DNA from: Frankiales bacterium
GTDB lineage: Bacteria; Actinomycetota; Actinomycetes; Mycobacteriales; SCTD01
Assembly (NCBI GenBank): GCA_025465145.1
Contig: JAODNS010000060.1
Coordinates: 1 to 6,470, forward strand
Direction: 5' to 3'
Length of the DNA: 6,470 nt
The position numbers and the translations under genes are program-made. The notes beneath the pieces were generated by a model, which did not search any database, was not told the DNA's origin, and worked only from the letters and a program-made list of their open reading frames with translations. The first letter of the stretch is position 1, and each line of letters opens with the position of its first letter. This document shows positions 1 through 5,108 of the stretch, piece after piece.

Positions 1-99
1 GCCGCGCAGGCCGTGGCGGCCGGACACGGACCGGAGGCGATGCCGGCCGTCACTCCGCCCAACGGATCGGTGACGGTGCTGACCATGCGCAGCCGCTAG
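1..99 (+). CDS. 3' end of an unidentified protein (partial)
   Basis: Frame 1 is open from the window edge to a TAG at 97-99 and gives 32 residues, ending in PPNGSVTVLTMRSR. Codons are almost all G/C-ending, as expected for a real gene in this genome. The final beta-strand-like stretch (SVTVLTMR) resembles the last strand of several ATPase-like or phosphatase-like signalling domains, but this is too little for a family call. The start and nearly all of the gene lie outside the window. I do not recognise the product. Confidence 0.5.
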   Translation, partial: AAQAVAAGHGPEAMPAVTPPNGSVTVLTMRSR

Positions 100-238
100 C
101 CCGGCTCCATGGCTACCGGAGAGGTGACGCCCGGCGTGCGGGCCTGGGCCGGCCGCGATGCAGGTGGTGCGCGCGCGGTATCTCAGCGACATCGCTTGCT
201 GCAGCCTGGCCAGCGAGGCCAACAACCACGCGCCCGTG

Positions 239-297
239 CTGGTGGGGGCCGAGGTGGGGCCGGAGCGCGCGGAATCATGCGCCCTCGGCCCCACCAG
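239..297. other. GC-rich stem-loop 1 in noncoding block
   Basis: CTGGTGGGGGCCGAG (239-253) pairs with CTCGGCCCCACCAG (284-297): 14 base pairs with one bulged G and a 30-base loop. A near-tandem duplication inside the left side (GGTGGGGGCCGA at 241-252, GGTGGGGCCGGA at 253-264) means the right arm could instead pair with 253-262, so two alternative folds are possible. No T-run follows, so it is not a classical intrinsic terminator. It lies between an upstream gene end at 99 and the small gene at 484. A transcript-end or attenuation role is inference only. Confidence 0.45.
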
Positions 298-302
298 CCG
301 GA

Positions 303-349
303 TTCGGACCCGCGGATGTCACGCTCAGATCGGAGTCCGCGGGATCGAA
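303..349. other. Stem-loop 2 with a third repeated arm downstream
   Basis: TTCGGACCCGCGGA (303-316) pairs with TCCGCGGGATCGAA (336-349). Twelve of 14 positions are Watson-Crick, one is G-U and one is an A-A mismatch; the loop is 19 bases. A second copy of the right arm, TCCGCGGGTTCG, occurs at 386-397 inside the tRNA-like segment and matches the left arm at 11 of 12 positions. The left arm could therefore pair with either copy. The stem begins 5 bases after stem-loop 1. No T-tract follows. Function is unknown. Confidence 0.4.
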
Positions 350-365
350 CATCACCAATCGGCAC

Positions 366-422
366 CGAGAATCTGGCTCTCTGAATCCGCGGGTTCGGGG
401 TTGGAGTCCCTGGCGGCGCACC
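366..422 (+). pseudogene. Degenerate tRNA-Lys 3'-half remnant
   Basis: From about 366 the sequence follows the 3' half of an actinobacterial tRNA-Lys(CTT) as I remember it. GAGAATCTGGCTCT (366-379) resembles the D-arm/anticodon-arm junction. The variable region GGGTT is 391-395. The T-arm is CGGGG (396-400), TTGGAGT loop (401-407) and CCCTG (408-412). The 3' acceptor strand GCGGCGC is 413-419, with A420 and CC at 421-422. It cannot be a working tRNA: the anticodon loop has two extra bases and no longer reads CTT, the anticodon stem has mismatches, the invariant T-loop C is G403, and no GCGCCGC 5' acceptor strand lies upstream. The retained span, roughly anticodon loop to 3' end, is also what integrating elements leave behind at tRNA genes. 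Coincidental similarity is the main alternative. Confidence 0.5.
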
Positions 423-483
423 CGTACTCCCGGCGCGTCTTTCCTCCGGGAACGGCGCGCAGTGTCGTCTCGTTGCACCAGGC

Positions 484-693
484 GTGAGCAACAAGGGTGT
501 CCGCTGGTACGACCGCTTAGCGCTGTCCTTCATGGGTCCGCCGCAGGTCGGCGACCTCAGCGCGCCCGTCCGCGAGATCGAGCAGCCGGTCCGGCTGTGC
601 CCCACCTGCGGCATCTCGTACGACGCCCACGAGGTGGTGCGCGACCCGCGCCTCACCTGGACCCGCTGCCCGGAGCCACAGCCCGCCGGGTGA
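484..693 (+). CDS. Small hypothetical protein with CPxCG motif
   Basis: This 69-residue protein starts at GTG 484 and stops at TGA 691. It begins MSNKGVRWYDRLALSFMGPP and carries C39-x2-C42 in the context LCPTCG, a histidine at 49 and a further cysteine at 62 (WTRCP). That spacing could form a small zinc-binding knuckle, but a fourth ligand is not obvious. There is no signal peptide or membrane segment. No good ribosome binding site precedes GTG 484. An internal ATG at 532 is the alternative start, but the basic and aromatic RWYDRLA segment ahead of it looks like part of the protein. A 57-base gap separates it from the diguanylate cyclase on the same strand, so cotranscription is possible. 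I do not recognise a named family, and function is unknown. Confidence 0.6.
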   Translation: MSNKGVRWYDRLALSFMGPPQVGDLSAPVREIEQPVRLCPTCGISYDAHEVVRDPRLTWTRCPEPQPAG

Positions 694-750
694 CGGGGTG
701 CGCCCGCACCACCAGCCGTAGTGCCGACGGGCGGTTCGCACAGATGATCC

Positions 751-2205
751 GTGCCGCGCTTCAGCGGGGCAGTCACCCCCGTCGATCCTCTTGCCGTGTC
801 CGCCGTCGTCCCGCTCCGGTTGCCGGTGCAGCGTGCCTCGGACGCGCCGTTCCCGCGGTGCTCCCGGGCGCGCGACGTGCAGGCCGCGTGCGAGGGCCTC
901 GCCGACGACCTCGTCGCCCTCGGGTTCGACCTGCCGAGCGTCTACCTGCTGAACGGCGAGCGGCTGCGCTGCCGGTCCGCGCGCGGGTACTTCCAGGTCG
1001 TAGACGGCTTCCCTGCCGGCGTCGGCGTGATCGGCCGCACCATCGCGAGCGGCGTCCCGACGCTGATCGAGGACATCGACGAAGCACCTGAGTTCATCGC
1101 CGCGATCCCCGGACTGCGCAGTGAGGCGTGCGTCCCCGTCCTGTCGGGCGGTCGGCCGGTCGGCGCGGTGAACGTCGAGTCGCGGTCGCCGCTCGACCGC
1201 GCCCTCATGCGGCAGGTGCAGCAGGCCGCGGACGTGATCTCCCGCCGGATCTTCGAGCTGGGCGGCATCCCGGCTCCGTCGCAGGCGCACCGTCTGGGCT
1301 CCATCGCGCTCGCCATGACGCGCGCCGCCGGTGCCCTGGAGATCGAGCAGCTGGCGACCGCCTCCGCCGTCGAGCTGTCCGGCATCCCCACCGCCGCAGT
1401 CATCCACCTGCGCCGACGCGGCGCCACCGTCACCGCCGCCTGCGGCCCGCTCGCGGAGACCCTGCGGGCGTGGGATGCGCAGGAGCTCGCCGTCATGGCC
1501 GGCTGGGTCAGCGCCGGCACCTCGTCGCACTTCCCGGGCGGCGAGGACGTCCCGCCGGAGTACGCGTTCCTCAGCGCCGCCGGCGTGCGCGCCATGTCGG
1601 TCCACCCGCTCGTCGTCGCCGGACGCCTGAGCGGCCTGCTCGTGCTCGCCGGCGAGGAACCCGTCGGCTTCTCCGCGGAGATGGTGGAGGTGCTCGAGAT
1701 CCTGGCCGCGCAGACGGCGGCCAGCCTCGGTGTCGTCACCGCGATGGCCGAGCTCGCCCGCCGGGCGGACCTGGACGGGCTCACCGGGCTGCGCAACGCC
1801 GCCTCCTTCGCCGCTGACCTGGCGGCGGGCCACTGGCCCGGCCGCCCGGCGCTGGTGCTCATCGACGTGGACGACTTCAAGGCGGTCAACGACGGCTACG
1901 GACACCTCGCCGGGGACCGGCTCCTGCAGTCGCTCGCGGTCGAGCTCACCGCGGTGCTGCGCGACGGCGACCGGCTGTACCGCATCGGCGGTGACGAGTT
2001 CGCGGCCGTCGTCGGGACGGCCGGCACGGACGACCTGTCGGCACTGACCGGCCGGCTGCTGCAGGCCGCGCGCCGCGTGCGTACGACCGTCTCCGTAGGG
2101 ACGGCCGCGCTCGACGCCGAGCACCCGGACCGCACCCGCATCGCTGCGGACGCTGCGCTCTACGGCGCCAAGGCCGCAGGCCGTGACCAAGCCCGGCACG
2201 CCTGA
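751..2205 (+). CDS. GAF-GAF-GGDEF diguanylate cyclase
   Basis: This protein should make cyclic di-GMP from two GTP in the cytoplasm, with activity set by its sensory domains. From GTG 751 it is 484 residues. GAF 1 spans about 40-165 and includes the typical segment RSEACVPVLSGGRPVGAVNV. GAF 2 spans about 185-325. A short linker leads to a GGDEF domain at about 335-484. The cyclase signature is intact: metal-binding D372 in DVDDFK (372-377), the NDGYGH-x2-GD stretch after it, and GGDEF at 413-417. The inhibitory site RxxD is RDGD at 404-407, exactly five residues before GGDEF, so product feedback is expected. There is no EAL domain, membrane segment or signal peptide. The ligand of the GAF domains cannot be told. 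The start is uncertain: TGA 745 blocks upstream extension, no candidate has a clear ribosome binding site, and in-frame GTG codons at 796 and 826 also lie before GAF 1. Confidence 0.93.
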   Translation: MPRFSGAVTPVDPLAVSAVVPLRLPVQRASDAPFPRCSRARDVQAACEGLADDLVALGFDLPSVYLLNGERLRCRSARGYFQVVDGFPAGVGVIGRTIASGVPTLIEDIDEAPEFIAAIPGLRSEACVPVLSGGRPVGAVNVESRSPLDRALMRQVQQAADVISRRIFELGGIPAPSQAHRLGSIALAMTRAAGALEIEQLATASAVELSGIPTAAVIHLRRRGATVTAACGPLAETLRAWDAQELAVMAGWVSAGTSSHFPGGEDVPPEYAFLSAAGVRAMSVHPLVVAGRLSGLLVLAGEEPVGFSAEMVEVLEILAAQTAASLGVVTAMAELARRADLDGLTGLRNAASFAADLAAGHWPGRPALVLIDVDDFKAVNDGYGHLAGDRLLQSLAVELTAVLRDGDRLYRIGGDEFAAVVGTAGTDDLSALTGRLLQAARRVRTTVSVGTAALDAEHPDRTRIAADAALYGAKAAGRDQARHA

Positions 2206-2232
2206 CGGTTCGGCCCGTCCCGCAGCGGGGAC

Positions 2233-2427
2233 GTGTCCGCCATGCTCTTCGCCCTGCTCTCGCGCCGGATCCGCAGCTGGCTGCTGCTCGCCCTCGTCCT
2301 GCCCCTGTTCGGGCGGGTGCTCGAAGCGCTCGGCATGCGCGTCGGCGGCTCGCGGCCACGCGCCGGCAGCGCGATGACCGGCGTCGGGCAGCGGCTGCAG
2401 AACCGCGGCCGCCGCCGGCGCTACTAG
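2233..2427 (+). CDS. Small single-pass membrane protein
   Basis: This is a 64-residue protein from GTG 2233; ATG 2242, three codons later, is an equally likely start. AGCGGGGA at 2224-2231 is a weak ribosome-binding candidate. After a short basic segment (SRRIRS) comes one hydrophobic helix, about residues 13-33 (WLLLALVLPLFGRVLEALG). A strongly basic tail follows, ending RGRRRRY. By the positive-inside rule both flanks are basic, so topology is unclear. The 27-base gap after the diguanylate cyclase on the same strand suggests one transcript. Its TAG overlaps the end of folE by 4 bases on the opposite strand. No enzymatic motif is visible. It could be a membrane partner for the upstream cyclase, but that is only position-based. 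I do not recognise the family. Confidence 0.6.
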   Translation: MSAMLFALLSRRIRSWLLLALVLPLFGRVLEALGMRVGGSRPRAGSAMTGVGQRLQNRGRRRRY

Positions 2428-2975
2428 CGCCCGGTCAGCGCCAGGAACTCGCTGCGGGTGCGCGGGTCGTTGCGCAGCGAGCCGTACAGCGCCGACGTCA
2501 CCGTCTTCGCCCCCGTCGCACGCACACCGCGGATGCTCATGCACATGTGCTCGGCCTCCAGCACGACGCCGACGCCCTTGGGCTGCACGTGCTCCTGCAG
2601 CCAGGCGGCCACCTGCTTGGTGAGCCGCTCCTGCACCTGCAGCCGGCGCGCGAACAGCTCGACGACCCGCGCCAGCTTCGACAGCCCGAGGATGCGGTCG
2701 TTCGGCATGTACGCGACGTGCGCGACGCCGACGAACGGCAGCAGGTGGTGCTCGCACAGCGACGAGAACGGGATGTCGCGCGCGACCACCAGCTCGTCGT
2801 AGCCCTCGTCGTTCGGGAACGTCGTCAGGTCGAATTCGTGCGGCGCCAGCAGCTCCGCGAACGACGCCGCCACCCGCTGCGGCGTGGCCCGCAGGGACTC
2901 GGCGTCGACGTCCTGCCCGAGCGCGACGAGCAGCGCGCGCACCGCCTCCGCCGCCGCCGCCTGGTCCACGCCCAC
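2424..2975 (-). CDS. folE: GTP cyclohydrolase I
   Basis: GTP cyclohydrolase I (EC 3.5.4.16) converts GTP to 7,8-dihydroneopterin triphosphate, the entry to folate and other pterins. The protein has 183 residues and covers the full fold. The catalytic zinc ligands correspond to C74 and H77 in LCEHHLLPF and C145 in EHMCMSIRG. The conserved segments GLSKLARVVELFARRLQVQERLT (97-119, shown here only as the family landmark GLSKLAR...QVQERLT) and GAKTVTSALYG are present. It is at the short end for the family because the N-terminal extension is small. The GTG start at 2975 is fixed by an in-frame TAG just upstream (2987-2985). It stands alone, away from the usual folP-folB-folK neighbours, and its FPNDEGYDELVVARDIPF segment differs from the Streptomyces-type enzyme I remember. 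It may therefore be a second copy or serve another pterin-type pathway; that is inference. Confidence 0.95.
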   Translation of the reverse strand: MGVDQAAAAEAVRALLVALGQDVDAESLRATPQRVAASFAELLAPHEFDLTTFPNDEGYDELVVARDIPFSSLCEHHLLPFVGVAHVAYMPNDRILGLSKLARVVELFARRLQVQERLTKQVAAWLQEHVQPKGVGVVLEAEHMCMSIRGVRATGAKTVTSALYGSLRNDPRTRSEFLALTGR

Positions 2976-3071
2976 GCTGCGACTCTAGGTGGCGCAGGCC
3001 ACAGAGCAGGGAGGAGCGAGATCGCGGATACTGGAGGGCAAGGCGCAGACGCGCCGCACAGAGGAGTCGTC
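2976..3071. promoter_or_regulatory. Divergent folE/fprA promoter region
   Basis: This 96-base gap separates the divergent folE and fprA starts. On the minus strand TAGAGT (2987-2982) fits the actinobacterial -10 pattern TANNNT and ends 6 bases before the folE GTG, which suggests a leaderless folE mRNA; no ribosome-binding sequence fits there. On the plus strand GATACT (3027-3032) is a weak -10 candidate for fprA. GAGGAG at 3061-3066 is a good ribosome binding site, 5 bases before the GTG at 3072. No convincing -35 elements or operator palindrome were seen. Confidence 0.4.
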
Positions 3072-4427
3072 GTGGACCGGCCGTTGAGGGTCGCGATCGT
3101 CGGCGCCGGCCCGGCCGGTGTCTACGTCGCGGACGTCCTGCACAAGTCGGGTACGCCCGCGACCGTCGACATGTTCGAGAAGCTGCCGGCGCCGTACGGC
3201 CTCATCCGCTACGGCGTCGCGCCGGACCACCCGCGCATCAAGGGCATCATCACGGCGCTCCGCCAGATCATGAGCCGGCCGACGATGCGGCTGTTCGGCA
3301 ACGTCCAGTACGGCGTCGACATCAAGCTCGAGGACCTCCAGCGGCACTACGACGCGGTCGTGTTCACCACCGGCGCCGAGAAGGACCGCGACCTCGACAT
3401 CCCCGGCGTCGACCTGCCGGGGAGCTTCGGCGGCGCCGATTTCGTCAGCTGGTTCGACGGGCACCCGGACGTGCCGCGGGAGTGGCCGCTCGACGCCGAG
3501 AAGATCGCCGTCATCGGCGCCGGCAACGTCGGACTCGACGTCTCGCGGATGCTGTCCAAGACGGCGGACGAGCTGCTGGTCACCGAGATCCCGGACAACG
3601 TGTACCAGGGCCTCAGGGCCAACAACGTGCAGGAGGTCCACCTGTTCGCGCGGCGCGGACCGGCGCAGGCGAAGTTCACGCCGCTCGAGCTGCGCGAGCT
3701 CGACCACTCCCCGAACGTCGAGGTCATCGTCCCGCCCGAGGACATCGAGTACGACGAGGGCAGCGTCACCGCGATGAACTCCGACAACCAGCTGCGGCTG
3801 GTCGTGCGCGAGCTGGAGCGCTACGCGATGCGCACCGCCGAGCACGGCGTCGGCGAGCGGCCGCGCAAGCTGTTCCTGCACTTCTTCGAGTCGCCCGTCG
3901 AGATCTACGGCGACGGCAAGGTCGAGGGCTTCCGCACCGAGCGGACCGAGCTCGACGGCACCGGCAACGTCCGCGGCACCGGCGTCTTCCACGACTGGCC
4001 GGTGCAGGCGGTCTACCGCTGCGTCGGCTACCGCAGCACCGAGCTGGCCGACCTGCCGTGGGACCGGAAGAACCACGTCGTCCCGCACGCCGCCGGCCGG
4101 GTGCTCGACATCAACGGCGCCCCGATCCCCGGCGTGTACGTCAACGGCTGGGTGAAGCGCGGTCCGGTCGGCCTGATCGGCCACACCAAGGGCGACGCCA
4201 TCGAGACCGTCGGCAGCCTGCTCGAGGACGTCGACGCGCTGCCGACGCCGGCCGACCCGTCGCCGGAGGCGGTCGTCGCGCTGCTCGAGGAGCGAGGGCT
4301 GGACTACACGACGTGGGACGGCTGGGAGAAGCTGGACGCGCACGAGATCGCGCTCGGCCAGCCGCACGAGCGGGCGCGCATCAAGGTCGTCGAGCGCGAG
4401 GGCATGGTCGCCGCGTCACGCGGGTAA
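3072..4427 (+). CDS. fprA: Ferredoxin/adrenodoxin-type NADP+ reductase FprA
   Basis: FprA is a cytoplasmic FAD enzyme that moves electrons between NADPH and ferredoxins, typically to feed cytochromes P450 or other ferredoxin-dependent enzymes. The 451-residue length is close to Mycobacterium tuberculosis FprA and mammalian adrenodoxin reductase. The FAD-binding Rossmann motif GAGPAG is at 11-16. The family signature APYGLIRYGVAPDHP is at 40-54. The NADP-binding motif IGAGNVGLDVSR is at 148-159, followed by ARRGPAQAKFT near 193-203. The C-terminal flavin motif GW..RGP.GLIG is at 359-370, with DAIET after it. I chose GTG 3072 because GAGGAG lies 5 bases ahead and the Rossmann strand starts at residue 6; the open frame upstream has no family similarity. 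No ferredoxin or P450 gene is in the window, so the partner is unknown. The last 12 bases overlap the end of the convergent TetR gene. Confidence 0.95.
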   Translation: MDRPLRVAIVGAGPAGVYVADVLHKSGTPATVDMFEKLPAPYGLIRYGVAPDHPRIKGIITALRQIMSRPTMRLFGNVQYGVDIKLEDLQRHYDAVVFTTGAEKDRDLDIPGVDLPGSFGGADFVSWFDGHPDVPREWPLDAEKIAVIGAGNVGLDVSRMLSKTADELLVTEIPDNVYQGLRANNVQEVHLFARRGPAQAKFTPLELRELDHSPNVEVIVPPEDIEYDEGSVTAMNSDNQLRLVVRELERYAMRTAEHGVGERPRKLFLHFFESPVEIYGDGKVEGFRTERTELDGTGNVRGTGVFHDWPVQAVYRCVGYRSTELADLPWDRKNHVVPHAAGRVLDINGAPIPGVYVNGWVKRGPVGLIGHTKGDAIETVGSLLEDVDALPTPADPSPEAVVALLEERGLDYTTWDGWEKLDAHEIALGQPHERARIKVVEREGMVAASRG

Positions 4428-5051
4428 CAGCCCGCCGAGCAGTGCGCGGGTGAAGGCGGCGAACCGCTCCGGCGGGTAGCGGCCGGGCTGCTGCAGCAGC
4501 AGCCGGGCGGCGCCCTCGGACAGCGTCAGCACCGTGCGGGCGAACAGGTCGGCGTCGAGGTCCGGCCCACCGCGGCGGGCGATGCCCCACTCGACCAGCT
4601 CGCGCAGTGCCCGCAGCGCACCGCGGCGGCCCGCGGTCATCCGGGCGGTGAGTTCGGCCGGGCCGCCCTCGGGTGGCAGCAGGACGACCCGCCAGGTGTC
4701 CGGGTCGGCCTGCACGGCGGACAGGAAGGCGGCGAGGCCGGCGAGCAGCAGCTCGTCGGGGTCGACGTCGTCGTGCAGCCCGGGTACGGCCGGCAGCGAC
4801 GGGGCGAGCTGCGCGAGCGCGCGCACCTCCGCCCGGTCGACCAGCGCGTCGAGCAGGGCGGCGCGGTCGGCGAACAGGCCGTAGACCACCGGCCGGGTGA
4901 CGCCGGCGGCCCGCGCCACCCCGTCGATCGTCACGTCGTGGAAGCCGCGTTCCAACGCGATGCCGAGCGCGGTGTCGAGCAGCTGGGTGCGGCGCTCGTC
5001 GGGTGCCATCCGCGCGGCGTACGGCCGCCGGACGGGGGTTGCGCCGGCCAC
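4416..5051 (-). CDS. TetR-family transcriptional regulator
   Basis: This 211-residue protein has an N-terminal TetR DNA-binding domain: helix 1 around RRTQLLDTALGIALERGF (20-37), and a helix-turn-helix of VARAAG (45-50), VTRPVVYGLF (51-60) and DRAALL. The helical C-terminal half (about 75-211) should bind an unknown ligand and dimerise. I chose GTG 5051 over ATG 5009 (residue 15). The segment RRPYAARMAPDERR before the helix recurs in TetR proteins of this subgroup as I remember them, and a TANNNT box (TAGCAT, 5064-5059) ends 7 bases before the GTG, consistent with leaderless translation. Neither start has a clear ribosome binding site. It is divergent from the flavin monooxygenase across 57 bases holding the likely operators, so it probably represses both itself and that gene. 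Its stop overlaps the end of fprA by 12 bases. Confidence 0.93.
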   Translation of the reverse strand: MAGATPVRRPYAARMAPDERRTQLLDTALGIALERGFHDVTIDGVARAAGVTRPVVYGLFADRAALLDALVDRAEVRALAQLAPSLPAVPGLHDDVDPDELLLAGLAAFLSAVQADPDTWRVVLLPPEGGPAELTARMTAGRRGALRALRELVEWGIARRGGPDLDADLFARTVLTLSEGAARLLLQQPGRYPPERFAAFTRALLGGLLPA

Positions 5052-5058
5052 GACCCGG

Positions 5059-5092
5059 ATGCTACACCTATGTTGCTACAGGTGTGTAGCAA
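5059..5092. promoter_or_regulatory. Overlapping twin TetR operators and divergent promoters
   Basis: A perfect palindrome, TTGCTACA (5073-5080), GGTG, TGTAGCAA (5085-5092), is the main operator candidate. A second, imperfect site has the same geometry: TGCTACA (5060-5066), 4-base spacer CCTA, TGTTGCT (5071-5077), with 5 of 7 arm positions paired. Its centre is 14 bases to the left, and the two sites share 5074-5077. The left site covers the minus-strand -10 candidate TAGCAT (5064-5059) of tetR. TATGTT (5069-5074) is a plus-strand -10 candidate for the monooxygenase, so binding would block both promoters. No clear -35 was found. Confidence 0.7.
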
Positions 5093-5096
5093 TTCC

Positions 5097-5104
5097 GGAG
5101 GAGG
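5097..5104 (+). promoter_or_regulatory. Strong ribosome binding site of the monooxygenase
   Basis: GGAGGAGG lies 4 bases before the ATG at 5109 (7 bases when counted from the first GGAGG). It is the strongest ribosome binding site in the window and fixes the monooxygenase start. It contrasts with the leaderless-looking divergent tetR, and suggests the enzyme is translated efficiently once derepressed. Confidence 0.8.
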
Positions 5105-5108
5105 CCGT

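Noticed and set aside
109..384. A 91-codon plus-strand frame starting shortly after the first gene
   Set aside because: Arg/Gly/Ala-rich translation with no motif and no ribosome binding site; overlaps another open frame and the stem-loops.
158..487. A 109-codon plus-strand frame in the noncoding block
   Set aside because: Its first 45 or so codons end mostly in G/C, but the translation matches nothing I know. It runs through both stem-loops and the tRNA-like segment, and codon bias fades after about position 295. A short gene fragment at 158-295 cannot be excluded.
697..710. Small hairpin GGTGC-GCCC-GCACC just after the 69-residue protein
   Set aside because: Only five base pairs and no T-run, common by chance at this GC content; not supported as a terminator.
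517..2757. A 746-codon open frame on the minus strand across the diguanylate cyclase
   Set aside because: Its translation is a low-complexity Arg/Ala/Gly/Asp mix with no domain, it spans two clear genes on the plus strand and part of folE, and such frames arise from very high GC.
2547..3071. Upstream extension of the fprA reading frame
   Set aside because: The open frame runs back through folE on the other strand, but family similarity begins only at 3072, where a GTG with GAGGAG in front gives the expected FprA N-terminus.
2985..4367. A 460-codon minus-strand open frame opposite fprA
   Set aside because: Composition is Val/Arg/Asp/Leu-rich without motifs; it is a shadow of the well-supported fprA reading frame.
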